Positions 33,234 to 44,107 of a stretch of DNA of 64,000 nt are shown here, piece by piece (the first letter of the stretch is position 1; the number at the start of each line of letters is the position of its first letter). Source of the stretch: Burkholderia arboris (GTDB taxonomy: Bacteria; Pseudomonadota; Gammaproteobacteria; Burkholderiales; Burkholderiaceae). The stretch is taken from positions 108,989-172,988 of the forward strand of contig NZ_CABVPX010000017.1 of the NCBI RefSeq assembly GCF_902499125.1, given 5' to 3'. Under the pieces are notes generated by a model that ran no database searches, was not told the origin of the DNA, and saw only the letters and a list, made by a program, of their open reading frames with translations. A program made the translations under genes and the position numbers.

Positions 33234-34154
33234 GTGAGCCTCATGACGCCAGCGCCCCTGTCCGCCGTTCCCGATTCGCCCGAGAGCACGCTGCTCGCGC
33301 TGGCAATGCTGCCGCTCGCGGTGCAGTACGCGTTCGCGGTCGTCATCGGCCTGTGCGTCGGCAGCTTCCTGAACGTGGTCGTGCACCGGCTGCCCGTGAT
33401 GATGCAGCGCGCGTGGCACGCCGACATCGCCGAAGCGACGGGCAACGCTGCTGCCGCGCCCGACGACGGCTATCCGCCGCGCTACGATCTGTGGCGCCCG
33501 CGCAGCGCCTGTCCGCATTGCGGCCACGTGTTGCGCGCATGGGAAAACATCCCGCTCGTCAGCTATCTGGTGTTGCGCGGGCGCTGCCGGCGCTGCGGCC
33601 ACGCGATCGGCATCCGCTATCCGCTCGTCGAGATCGCCTGCGCGCTGCTCGCCGCCGGCTCGCTCGCGGCATTCGGCCCGACCGTCGCCGCGCTCGCCGC
33701 GTTTGCGTTGTGCGCGGCACTGCTCGCGATGAGCGCGATCGATATCCGCACCGGCTACCTGCCCGACTCGATGACGCTGCCGCTCCTGTGGGCCGGGCTC
33801 GTGCTGAACCTCGGCGGCACGTTCACGTCGCTGCGCTCGGCCGTGATCGGTGCGATGGCGGGCTACTTGTTCCTGTGGTCGATCTACTGGCTGTTCAAGT
33901 GGCTGCGCGGCATCGAGGGCATCGGCTTCGGCGACCTGAAACTGCTTGCCGCGCTCGGCGCGTGGATGGGCTGGGCCGCGCTGCCGCAAGTCGTGCTGTT
34001 CGCCGCGGTGAGCGGCGCGCTCGTCGGGCTCGTCGCGACCTGGCGCGGCCGCATGCGCTTCGAGGAGCCGATTCCGTTCGGCCCGTTCCTCGCGGCCGGC
34101 GGCGTCGCGACACTGTTTTTCGGCACCCCTTTCTATTCGGCGCTCGGAGGCTGA
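33234..34154 (+). CDS. pilD: prepilin peptidase / N-methyltransferase
   Basis: 306 residues. Cleaves the leader of type IV prepilins and pseudopilins and methylates the new N-terminus at the inner membrane. A zinc-binding loop with C93-x2-C96 and C118-x2-C121 follows the first helix (VGSFLNVVVHRLP). The two catalytic aspartates are Asp170 in SAIDIRTGYLPD and Asp234 in GFGDLKLLAALGAW. About eight membrane segments. Start GTG 33234 or ATG 33243 cannot be separated. It is followed 1 base later by coaE. Confidence 0.94.
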   Translation: MSLMTPAPLSAVPDSPESTLLALAMLPLAVQYAFAVVIGLCVGSFLNVVVHRLPVMMQRAWHADIAEATGNAAAAPDDGYPPRYDLWRPRSACPHCGHVLRAWENIPLVSYLVLRGRCRRCGHAIGIRYPLVEIACALLAAGSLAAFGPTVAALAAFALCAALLAMSAIDIRTGYLPDSMTLPLLWAGLVLNLGGTFTSLRSAVIGAMAGYLFLWSIYWLFKWLRGIEGIGFGDLKLLAALGAWMGWAALPQVVLFAAVSGALVGLVATWRGRMRFEEPIPFGPFLAAGGVATLFFGTPFYSALGG

Positions 34155-34155
34155 C

Positions 34156-34764
34156 ATGTTCGCAGTAGGACTCACGGGCGGCATCGGCAGCGGCAAGACG
34201 ACCGTCGCCGACCTGTTCGGCGCCCGCGGCGCGTCGCTCGTCGATACCGACCTGATCGCCCACCGCATCACCGCCCCCGGCGGCCTCGCGATGCCGGCAG
34301 TCGAACAGGCGTTCGGCCGCGACTTCGTTGCCGCCGACGGCTCGCTCGATCGCGCGAAGATGCGCGCGCTGATCTTCAGCGACGACGCTGCACGCCGGCG
34401 GCTCGAAGCAATCACGCACCCGCTGATCCGGGCGGAAACCGATCGCGAGGCCCGCGAGGCGCGGGGTCCGTACGTGATGTTCGTCGTGCCGCTGCTCGTC
34501 GAGTCAGGCAACTGGAAGGCGCGCAGCAATCGCGTGCTCGTCGTCGATTGCCCGGTCGAAACGCAGATCGCACGCGTGATGCGGCGCAACGGCTTCACGC
34601 GCGAGCAGGTCGAAGCGATCATCGCGCGACAGGCGACGCGCGAAGCGCGCCTCGCGGCGGCCGACGACGTGATCGTCAACGACGCAGTCACGCCCGGCGC
34701 GCTCGCCGCGCAGGTCGATGCACTGCACCAACGCTATGTCGGATTCGCGGCCGCCGCACACTGA
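34156..34764 (+). CDS. coaE: dephospho-CoA kinase
   Basis: 202 residues. Last step of coenzyme A synthesis: phosphorylation of the 3'-hydroxyl of dephospho-CoA. P-loop GGIGSGKTT at 8-16 (MFAVGLTGGIGSGKTTV), followed by VDTDLIAHRI and the substrate-side THPLIRAE. Ribosome site GGAGG at 34146-34150 supports ATG 34156. The pilD-coaE-zapD-yacG order is conserved in gamma- and betaproteobacteria. Confidence 0.96.
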   Translation: MFAVGLTGGIGSGKTTVADLFGARGASLVDTDLIAHRITAPGGLAMPAVEQAFGRDFVAADGSLDRAKMRALIFSDDAARRRLEAITHPLIRAETDREAREARGPYVMFVVPLLVESGNWKARSNRVLVVDCPVETQIARVMRRNGFTREQVEAIIARQATREARLAAADDVIVNDAVTPGALAAQVDALHQRYVGFAAAAH

Positions 34765-34873
34765 GACTCGCGCCCGATCGTGATGGTGTACGAAATTGGC
34801 GCGTTGCTAGGGTAGAGAGTGGGCATTAGAATGTCCTGCATTGTTTCAATCCCTACCCAAGAGGCGAGCGCGC

Positions 34874-35629
34874 TTGATTCTTTACGAGTATCCGTTCAAC
34901 GAGCGAATTCGCACGCTGTTGCGCCTCGAAGATCTCTTCGAGCGCTTTGCGTTCTTTTTGGCTCAGGAGGACCCGCGTGAACACCACGTCGCGCTGACGA
35001 CGCTGTTCGAAATCGCCGAGGTAACGGGCCGCGCGGACCTGAAATCGGATCTGATGAAGGAGCTCGAACGTCAACGCCAGACGCTCGCCCCCTTTCGCGG
35101 CAATCCGGGCATCGAGCAGAACGCGCTCGAAGCCGTGCTCGGCGAAATCGAGCAGACGCTCGCGAATCTCGCGCAGATGCAGGGCAAGACCGGCCAGCAC
35201 CTCGTCGACAACGAGTGGCTCGCCAGCATCCGCAGCCGTGCGGTGATTCCCGGCGGCACGTGCAAGTTCGACCTGCCGTCGTACTATGCGTGGCAACAAT
35301 GGCCTGCGGAGCAGCGCCGTCAGGACATCGCGAAGTGGATCCTGCCGATGCTGCCGCTGCGCGACGCCGCGGCGATCGTGCTGCGGCTCGCGCGCGAATC
35401 GGGTCAGGCGTCGAAGGTCATGGCGATGCAGGGCAGCTACCAGCAGATGCTGTCGGGCCGCACCTACCAGCTGATGCAGGTACGCGTGCCGCCGGAGTTG
35501 CGCGTCATTCCCGAAGCGAGCGCCAACAAATACATGCTGTGGGTACGGTTCACCATGCAGGACGGCGATGTACGGCCGCGCGCGGTGGACATCGACGTGC
35601 CGTTCCATTTGACACTGTGCAATCTGTAA
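34874..35629 (+). CDS. zapD: cell division protein ZapD
   Basis: 251 residues. ZapD binds the FtsZ C-terminal tail and cross-links FtsZ filaments at the Z ring. ILYEYPFNERIRTLLRLEDLF is the family N-terminus, followed by an alpha-helical domain and a C-terminal beta domain (SGRTYQLMQVRVPPE). The start is a TTG at 34874 (read as Met, then ILYEYPFNE), with GAGGCGAG ahead; a further in-frame TTG at 34841 would add 11 unconserved residues. It shares the window with ftsZ and the whole dcw cluster. Confidence 0.93.
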   Translation: MILYEYPFNERIRTLLRLEDLFERFAFFLAQEDPREHHVALTTLFEIAEVTGRADLKSDLMKELERQRQTLAPFRGNPGIEQNALEAVLGEIEQTLANLAQMQGKTGQHLVDNEWLASIRSRAVIPGGTCKFDLPSYYAWQQWPAEQRRQDIAKWILPMLPLRDAAAIVLRLARESGQASKVMAMQGSYQQMLSGRTYQLMQVRVPPELRVIPEASANKYMLWVRFTMQDGDVRPRAVDIDVPFHLTLCNL

Positions 35630-35654
35630 CGGCCGCGTGCCGGATCGCTTTCGT

Positions 35655-35855
35655 ATGACTACCGTTGTGAAATGCCCGTCGTGCGGCGCCGATGTGCGCT
35701 GGACGCCTGAAAATCAGTTCCGCCCGTTCTGTTCGGCCCGCTGCAAGCAGCTCGACCTCGGCGCATGGGCCGCGGAAAAGTACCGGATCGGGGGAGCCTC
35801 CGACGAAGGCCCTTCGTCGGAAGAAGACGGCACGGACGGCCGCCGCGACAGCTGA
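35655..35855 (+). CDS. yacG: DNA gyrase inhibitor YacG, zinc-binding
   Basis: 66 residues. A single zinc finger with Cys7, Cys10, Cys26 and Cys30 (KCPSCGADVRW ... FCSARCKQLDLGAW). In E. coli the protein binds GyrB and blocks DNA binding by gyrase. The C-terminus is acidic and disordered. ATG 35655 lies 25 bases after the zapD stop. Confidence 0.93.
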   Translation: MTTVVKCPSCGADVRWTPENQFRPFCSARCKQLDLGAWAAEKYRIGGASDEGPSSEEDGTDGRRDS

Positions 35856-35922
35856 GCGGCGCGCAGCACCGCTCGCTGGCGATAAGCGATATGGCCCGCC
35901 TTTCCGGCAGGCCGTCACGGCG

Positions 35923-36366
35923 TCAGTTCGACGCCGCTTCCTTCTCGAGCAACTCCAGCACCGGCAGCGCCGCCGGCAACAGCGGCGCGACGTCGACCGG
36001 CAGTTGCTGCCACACGAACGCCTGCCCTTCCTTGCTGTGCGGCTCGCCCGTCCAGCCCGTCACCTTGCAGAAATAGAGCCGCACGTACGCATGCGGATAG
36101 TCGTGCTCGAGCGTGTGCCAGCGATGGCTGGCCGTGACTTCGATGCCGAGCTCCTCGTGCAGCTCGCGCGCCAGCGCATCCTCGACGCTTTCGCCGGCCT
36201 CCAGCTTGCCGCCCGGGAATTCCCAGTAACCTTCATACGGCTTGCCCTTCAGGCGTTGCGCGAGCAGATACCGGCCGTCCGGCTGCACCATCACGCCGAC
36301 CGCGACTTCCGTCACCTTGCGGCCGTCCGGCGCGTGCACGGCGCCTTGTGCGAGATCCGCGCTCAT
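35923..36366 (-). CDS. mutT: MutT-type Nudix hydrolase (8-oxo-dGTP diphosphatase)
   Basis: 147 residues. The Nudix box is GGKLEAGESVEDALAREL continuing HEELGI (52-74), a full G-x5-E-x7-REUxEExGU match. Family MutT proteins remove 8-oxo-dGTP and so prevent A:T to C:G changes; the position next to yacG-zapD-coaE and secA matches mutT of E. coli. The ATG (36366) overlaps the stop of the DUF815 ATPase by 4 bases. It converges on yacG across 67 bases that contain only an imperfect hairpin (35893-35912). Confidence 0.88.
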   Translation of the reverse strand: MSADLAQGAVHAPDGRKVTEVAVGVMVQPDGRYLLAQRLKGKPYEGYWEFPGGKLEAGESVEDALARELHEELGIEVTASHRWHTLEHDYPHAYVRLYFCKVTGWTGEPHSKEGQAFVWQQLPVDVAPLLPAALPVLELLEKEAASN

Positions 36367-37232
36367 GCCTGCTCCTTGCGGCCCGACCAGTCACGCGCGA
36401 ACTGCCACGCCACGCGGCCCGACCGCGAACCGCGCTCGAGCGCCCACACGAGCGCGTCGCCGCGCGCGGTCTCGATCTCCGCGTCCGGGCAACCGAAGTG
36501 ACGCAGCCAGTGCCCGACGATGTCGAGGTAGTCGTCCTGCTTGAACGGATAGAAGCTGACCCACAGGCCGAAACGCTCCGACAGCGAAATTTTCTCCTCG
36601 ACGACTTCGCCGGGGTGAATCTCGCCGTCCGGAAGATGCTTGTACGACTCGTTGTCGCTCATGTACTCCGGCAGCAGATGGCGGCGATTCGACGTCGCGT
36701 AGATCAGCACGTTATCCGACTGCGCGGCGATCGAACCGTCGAGCGCGACCTTCAGCGCCTTGTAGCCCGATTCGCCGTCCTCGAACGACAGGTCGTCGCA
36801 AAACACGATGAACCGCTCCGGACGCTGCGAGATCAGGTCGACGATGTCGCCGAGATCGTGCAGGTCGTCCTTGTCGACTTCGATCAGGCGCAGCCCGTCG
36901 TTCGCATAGGCGTTCAGGCACGCCTTGATCAGCGACGACTTGCCGGTGCCGCGCGCGCCGGTCAGCAGCACGTTGTTCGCCGGCTTGCACTGCACGAACT
37001 GCCGCGTGTTCTGGTCGATCAGCCCTTTCTGGCGATCGATGTTGTGCAGGTCGCCGAGCGTGATCGACGACACGGCCGGCACCGGCTGCAGATAGCCGCG
37101 CCCCTGGCGCTTGCGCCAGCGGAACGCGTGGGCGGCGTTCCAGTCGATGGCCGCCGGTGCGGGCGGCAGCATCCCCTCGAGACGGCCGAGCAGCGCTTCG
37201 GCGCGCGTCAGAAACTGTTCAAGCTTGTCCAT
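36363..37232 (-). CDS. DUF815-family AAA+ ATP-binding protein
   Basis: 289 residues. P-loop GARGTGKSS at 92-100; FIVFCDDLSFEDGESGYKAL carries the Walker B acids; NVLIYATSNRRHLLPEYM is the sensor-1 region. The family (DUF815) is AAA+ like and widely conserved but without an assigned function. No membrane segment. It starts 19 bases after argJ and overlaps mutT by ATGA, so argJ, this gene and mutT probably form one transcript. Confidence 0.87.
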   Translation of the reverse strand: MDKLEQFLTRAEALLGRLEGMLPPAPAAIDWNAAHAFRWRKRQGRGYLQPVPAVSSITLGDLHNIDRQKGLIDQNTRQFVQCKPANNVLLTGARGTGKSSLIKACLNAYANDGLRLIEVDKDDLHDLGDIVDLISQRPERFIVFCDDLSFEDGESGYKALKVALDGSIAAQSDNVLIYATSNRRHLLPEYMSDNESYKHLPDGEIHPGEVVEEKISLSERFGLWVSFYPFKQDDYLDIVGHWLRHFGCPDAEIETARGDALVWALERGSRSGRVAWQFARDWSGRKEQA

Positions 37233-37251
37233 GTCGTTCGAGCGCCCCCGA

Positions 37252-38493
37252 TCAGGAGCGGTAGTCCGCGTTGATGCTCACGTAATCGTGCGACAGGTCG
37301 CACGTCCAGACGGTCGCCTGCGCGTCGCCGCGGCCGAGCAGCACGCGGATCGTGATCTCGCTCTGCTTCATCACGCGCTGGCCGTCCTCTTCCTGGTAGG
37401 CCGGGTTGCGGCCGCCCGCCTTCGCGACAAGCACGTCGTCGAGATAGAGGTCGATCTTGCCGACGTCGAGATCCGCGACGCCCGCATAGCCGATCGCCGC
37501 GAGAATCCGGCCGAGGTTGGGGTCGGATGCGTAGAAGGCCGTCTTCACGAGCGGCGAATGACCGATCGCATAGGCGATCTGGCGGCATTCCGCGACGCTC
37601 TTGCCGCCCTCGACCTGCACCGTCATGAATTTCGTCGCGCCTTCGCCGTCACGCACGATCAGTTGCGACAGCACCTGTGCGACTTCCGTCACCGCGTCGC
37701 GCAGCGCCGCATAGGCCGGCGAATCGGTCGACGTGATGGCCGGCAGCGTGCTTTTGCCCGACGCGATCAGGATGAACGAATCGTTCGTCGACGTATCGCC
37801 GTCGATCGTGATGCAGTTGAACGAGCGATCGGCGACTTCCTTCACGAGCGTGTCGAGCACCGGCTGCGCGACGTTCGCATCGAATGTGAGGAAGCCGAGC
37901 ATCGTCGCCATGTTCGGCTTGATCATGCCCGCGCCCTTGCTGATGCCCGTCAGCGTGACCGTGTGACCGTCGATCGTCACCTGGCGCGACGTGGCCTTCG
38001 GCAGCGTGTCGGTCGTCATGATCGCCTGCGCGGCGTCGAACCAGTTCGCGGCCTTGCGGTTCGCGAGCGCGGCAGGCAGGCCGGCCTTCAGGCGGTCGAT
38101 CGGCAGCGGCTCGAGAATCACGCCGGTCGAGAACGGCAGCACCTGCGCCGGCTCGATGCCCGCGAGGCGCGCGAGTTCCGTGCAGGTTTCACGTGCGTTC
38201 ACGAGGCCCGGCTCGCCGGTGCCGGCGTTCGCGTTGCCCGTATTCACGACGAGCGCGCGAATGCCCGCGCCGCCCGCACGCACCTTCGCCAGATGCTCGC
38301 GGCAGACCGTGACCGGCGCGGCGCAGAAACGGTTTTCGGTGAACACGCCCGCGACCGTCGCGCCTTCGTCGACGGAAATGACCAGCACGTCCTTGCGATT
38401 CGGCTTGCGGATGTTCGCTTCCGCCCAGCCGAGCGTGACGCCGGCGACGGGATGCAGTTGGGCGGGATCGATCGACGGAAAATTGACAGCCAT
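37252..38493 (-). CDS. argJ: bifunctional ornithine acetyltransferase / N-acetylglutamate synthase
   Basis: 413 residues. Transfers the acetyl group of N-acetylornithine to glutamate (arginine cycle). The precursor cuts itself between Ala196 and Thr197 in GMIKPNMATMLGF, the invariant ATML site, so that Thr197 becomes the nucleophile. ALVVNTGNANAGTG and the C-terminal DLSHDYVSINADYRS are also conserved. ATG 38493 (MAVNFPSIDPAQLHPVAGV) is preferred; in-frame upstream codons are unconserved. It follows secA with a terminator between. Confidence 0.96.
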   Translation of the reverse strand: MAVNFPSIDPAQLHPVAGVTLGWAEANIRKPNRKDVLVISVDEGATVAGVFTENRFCAAPVTVCREHLAKVRAGGAGIRALVVNTGNANAGTGEPGLVNARETCTELARLAGIEPAQVLPFSTGVILEPLPIDRLKAGLPAALANRKAANWFDAAQAIMTTDTLPKATSRQVTIDGHTVTLTGISKGAGMIKPNMATMLGFLTFDANVAQPVLDTLVKEVADRSFNCITIDGDTSTNDSFILIASGKSTLPAITSTDSPAYAALRDAVTEVAQVLSQLIVRDGEGATKFMTVQVEGGKSVAECRQIAYAIGHSPLVKTAFYASDPNLGRILAAIGYAGVADLDVGKIDLYLDDVLVAKAGGRNPAYQEEDGQRVMKQSEITIRVLLGRGDAQATVWTCDLSHDYVSINADYRS

Positions 38494-38512
38494 GGGGCAC
38501 ACCTGCCGGATG

Positions 38513-38536
38513 GAAAATGCCGGCATGCGCCGGCAT
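38513..38536 (-). terminator. probable terminator between secA and argJ
   Basis: On the minus strand ATGCCGGC and GCCGGCAT form an 8-bp stem with loop GCAT, followed by TTT then CC. It lies about 100 bases after the secA stop and about 20 before argJ. Confidence 0.6.
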
Positions 38537-38637
38537 CGATTGGAAGAACCGACGGCCGCACGCGCGGGCCGCCGCAACTCACGTCACTGACTTGAAACTG
38601 CGAACGAAGCGGCACGCGCGATGCGCGCCGCCGTCGA

Positions 38638-41439
<2,802 letters not shown>

Positions 41440-41695
41440 CGGATCGGATCCTGCGTCGCAGCACCGGCGCCCGGCGCGTGTTGCGCGCCCCGGCGCCCGA
41501 GCCTCGGCGGCTTAGCGAATTAGTGGACTCAAACGTCGAATTTTAGCACGCGGGGAAGCATGCGCCCGTGTCTCCGCGGGACGGGCGCTGCACGCCGACG
41601 GCCGGGCTGGCGGGGCGAAAGCCGCCCGGGCACGGGCCGGCGCGGGTACAATCGGCAGCAACGTCCGCGCGCGTGCGCGCCCGAAGAATGCCTCG

Positions 41696-42172
41696 ATGAA
41701 CCGATTTTCCAAGCGTTTCGGCCCGCTCGCCGTCTATCGCCCGCAACCCGTGTCCGAAGTGCTCGGTCGCACCGACGCGTTCGCGGCGCTGCGCGCCGGC
41801 GTCGAGCAGATCGCGTCGCTGCAGCGCGACCTGGGCGAGTTCCTGCCCGACTACCTGGCCAATCACATCGAGCCGGGCTTCATCAAGGACGGCACCCTGA
41901 CCCTCTTTGCCGCGCACAATGCGCTGGCCGCCCGGCTGCGGCAGGTCGAGCCGCGCCTGCTCGGCGATCTCCAGAAGCGCGGCTGGCCCGTGACCACGCT
42001 GCGCGTGCGCGTGCGTCCGAAGGACGCGCCGGAGCCGCCGCACGTGAAGCAGGCGCGGATGACCTCGGTCGGCGCCGCCGCACTGCGCGACCTCGCCGAA
42101 CACCTCGAACCGTCACCGCTGCAGGACGCGCTCGCGCGGATGGCGGCCCGGCACGGCGCGAAGTCGCGCTGA
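41696..42172 (+). CDS. DciA-like DUF721 protein
   Basis: 158 residues. The DUF721 domain (about 20-110; LPDYLANHIEPGFIKDGTLTLFAAHNALAARLRQ) is the module of DciA, the DnaB-helicase loader used by bacteria without DnaC. The position next to secA is frequent for DUF721 genes. Whether this short copy loads the helicase or serves another role is not clear from sequence; the C-terminus is short and basic. TACAAT at 41647-41652 could be a -10. Terminates at the hairpin shared with lpxC. Confidence 0.8.
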   Translation: MNRFSKRFGPLAVYRPQPVSEVLGRTDAFAALRAGVEQIASLQRDLGEFLPDYLANHIEPGFIKDGTLTLFAAHNALAARLRQVEPRLLGDLQKRGWPVTTLRVRVRPKDAPEPPHVKQARMTSVGAAALRDLAEHLEPSPLQDALARMAARHGAKSR

Positions 42173-42204
42173 CCGGCACGCGCCCCCGGCGGCGGCCAGT
42201 CAAC

Positions 42205-42232
42205 AAAAAAGCGGCCCGAAGGCCGCTTTTTT
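42205..42232. terminator. bidirectional terminator between the DciA-like gene and lpxC
   Basis: AAAAAAGCGGCC (42205-42216) pairs with GGCCGCTTTTTT (42221-42232) around CGAA. Perfectly symmetrical, so it serves both convergent genes. Confidence 0.94.
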
Positions 42233-42254
42233 CATCGCTTGCGCTGAACGCCGG

Positions 42255-43172
42255 TCACGCGAAGGCCGTCTGCGCGTCGAACGCGAAGCCCTTCGGCGCC
42301 GCCTGCGGATCGTCGAACGTCACGATCTCGTACGCGTCTTCATGCGCGAGCAGTTCGCGCAGCAACGCGTTGTTCAGGCCGTGGCCCGACTTGTACGCGG
42401 TGTACGACGCCAGCAGCGGATGACCGATCACGTACAGGTCGCCGATCGCGTCGAGCATCTTGTGCTTCACGAATTCGTCGTCGTAGCGCAGCCCGTCGTT
42501 GTTCAGGATGCGGTACTCGTCGAGCACGATCGCGTTGTCCATGCTGCCGCCGCGTGCCAGGCCGATCTCGCGCAACATCTCGGCTTCGTGCGCAAAGCCG
42601 AACGTACGCGCACGCGCGATCTCGCGCACGTACGACGTGGTCGCGAAATCGACTTCGAGCTCCTGGCCCGTCTTGTCGACGGCCGGGTGGCGGAAGTCGA
42701 TCGAGAACTTCAGCTTGAAGCCGAAATACGGATCGAGACGCGCGAACTTGTCGCCATCGCGGATTTCGACCGGCTTCTTCACCTTGATGAAGCGCTTCGG
42801 CGCGTTCTGCTCCTCGATGCCGGCGGACTGGATCAGGAACACGAACGTAGCCGCGCTGCCGTCCATGATCGGGATTTCCTCGGCCGTCACGTCGACATAC
42901 AGGTTGTCGATGCCGAGACCCGCGCACGCCGACATCAGGTGCTCGACGGTCGACACGCGCACGCCATCCTTCTGCAGCACCGATGCAAGCCGCGTGTCAC
43001 CGATCGACATCGCCGATGCGGGAATGTCGACGGGCGTGGGCAGGTCGACGCGTGAAAAGACGATGCCCGTGCCGGGCGCGGCGGGACGGAGCGTCAACTC
43101 GATCTTGCGGCCCGAGTGGACACCGATACCCACGGTCTTCACGATGGATTTGATGGTGCGCTGCTTCAACAT
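42255..43172 (-). CDS. lpxC: UDP-3-O-acyl-N-acetylglucosamine deacetylase
   Basis: 305 residues. First committed step of lipid A synthesis, a zinc deacetylase. Zinc ligands His78 (VSTVEHLMSACAGLGIDN), His237 and Asp241 (FVKHKMLDAIGDLYVIG) correspond to His79, His238 and Asp242 of the E. coli enzyme. ATG 43172 (MLKQRTIKSIVKTVGIGVHSG) is the family start. In E. coli the enzyme level is set by FtsH proteolysis acting at the C-terminus; here the tail ends PKGFAFDAQTAFA. It follows ftsZ and the peroxiredoxin on the same strand and has its own -10 sequence. Confidence 0.97.
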   Translation of the reverse strand: MLKQRTIKSIVKTVGIGVHSGRKIELTLRPAAPGTGIVFSRVDLPTPVDIPASAMSIGDTRLASVLQKDGVRVSTVEHLMSACAGLGIDNLYVDVTAEEIPIMDGSAATFVFLIQSAGIEEQNAPKRFIKVKKPVEIRDGDKFARLDPYFGFKLKFSIDFRHPAVDKTGQELEVDFATTSYVREIARARTFGFAHEAEMLREIGLARGGSMDNAIVLDEYRILNNDGLRYDDEFVKHKMLDAIGDLYVIGHPLLASYTAYKSGHGLNNALLRELLAHEDAYEIVTFDDPQAAPKGFAFDAQTAFA

Positions 43173-43227
43173 GGTGTTCTTCGTCTTGATTGAAGATATC
43201 AATCAGGAGTTATATTCGATAGACGGG

Positions 43228-43233
43228 ATTATA
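43228..43233 (-). promoter_or_regulatory. -10 element of lpxC
   Basis: A perfect TATAAT on the minus strand, 55 bases upstream of the lpxC ATG, in an AT-rich stretch. No good -35 at 16-18 bases. Confidence 0.5.
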
Positions 43234-43381
43234 GCGTAATTCCCTATTCAACGCTGTTTGAAACTGCGTATCAATCTGTTTCGACAGTTTACCCACGCCG
43301 ATACGGGACGGGCCGATGCCCGGAACGGAGGCGTTTCCGGTCATCAGCCCGTGTTACAACTGCCCTGAGGCCGGTGAGCAA

Positions 43382-43399
43382 CGTTGCCGGAAGGCAACG
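43382..43399 (-). terminator. possible terminator hairpin after the peroxiredoxin gene
   Basis: CGTTGCC and GGCAACG form a perfect 7-bp stem with a 4-base loop, 13 bases after the stop codon. There is no T-run, so the call is tentative. Confidence 0.4.
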
Positions 43400-43412
43400 G
43401 CGCACCGCACGA

Positions 43413-43919
43413 TCAGGACGTCAACGTCGCGAGAACACTCGCCGCATCGCTCACTTCGAATTTGCCCGGCGCCTCGACGGCCAGCGTCTTGACCACACCG
43501 CCGTCAATCACCATCGCGTAGCGCAGGGAACGAATTCCCATGCCACGCGCGGACAAATCCTGCGTCAGCCCCAGCGCATGAGTGAAAGCCGCGCTGCCGT
43601 CCGCCATCATGCGCACCTTGCCCGCGGTGTGCAGATCACGTCCCCATGCGCCCATCACGAATGCGTCGTTGACGGACACGCACCAGATCTCGTCGATCCC
43701 CGCCGCGCGCAACGGCTCGGCGTGTTCGACGTAGCCCGGCACATGCTGCGCCGAGCAGGTCGGCGTGAAAGCGCCCGGCAATCCGAAGATCACCACACGC
43801 TTTCCCGCAACCTGGTCGCGCACGCTGTAGGCATTTGGCCCCAGCGTGCACCCTTCGCGCGCGTCGTCGATGAACTCGAACAGTTGCGCGTCGGGCAGCG
43901 CGTCGCCCACTTGAATCAT
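43413..43919 (-). CDS. Prx5-type (AhpC/TSA, redoxin domain) peroxiredoxin
   Basis: 168 residues. The peroxidatic Cys55 lies in FGLPGAFTPTCSAQHVPGYV, the signature of the Prx5/type II peroxiredoxins, which reduce hydroperoxides with glutaredoxin/glutathione or thioredoxin. Further cysteines are Cys24 and one near 80. There is no glutaredoxin domain fused at the C-terminus. It sits between ftsZ (188 bases upstream) and lpxC (240 bases downstream), an insertion relative to the E. coli order. Confidence 0.92.
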   Translation of the reverse strand: MIQVGDALPDAQLFEFIDDAREGCTLGPNAYSVRDQVAGKRVVIFGLPGAFTPTCSAQHVPGYVEHAEPLRAAGIDEIWCVSVNDAFVMGAWGRDLHTAGKVRMMADGSAAFTHALGLTQDLSARGMGIRSLRYAMVIDGGVVKTLAVEAPGKFEVSDAASVLATLTS

Positions 43920-44070
43920 GGCTGGTCCCTCATAGCGATACGGTTTTTCAGCGTGTCGCGGACAGCACGGCCCATCCCGCTCCGCCTAAGCGAAGAGGGC
44001 ACGTTTCCCGGCCCGGCGTCGCAGCCGACGCGGCCTGTCGTGGTCCGTAGCATCCGTCACGCCGGCGATA

Positions 44071-44090
44071 CCGCGGCAGTGTCGCCGCGG
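44071..44090 (-). terminator. hairpin after ftsZ, possible terminator
   Basis: CCGCGGC (44071-44077) and GCCGCGG (44084-44090) form a perfect 7-bp stem 17 bases after the ftsZ stop. No T-run follows on the minus strand. Confidence 0.4.
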
Positions 44091-44107
44091 CTTCGCCTGT
44101 GTTTGCG

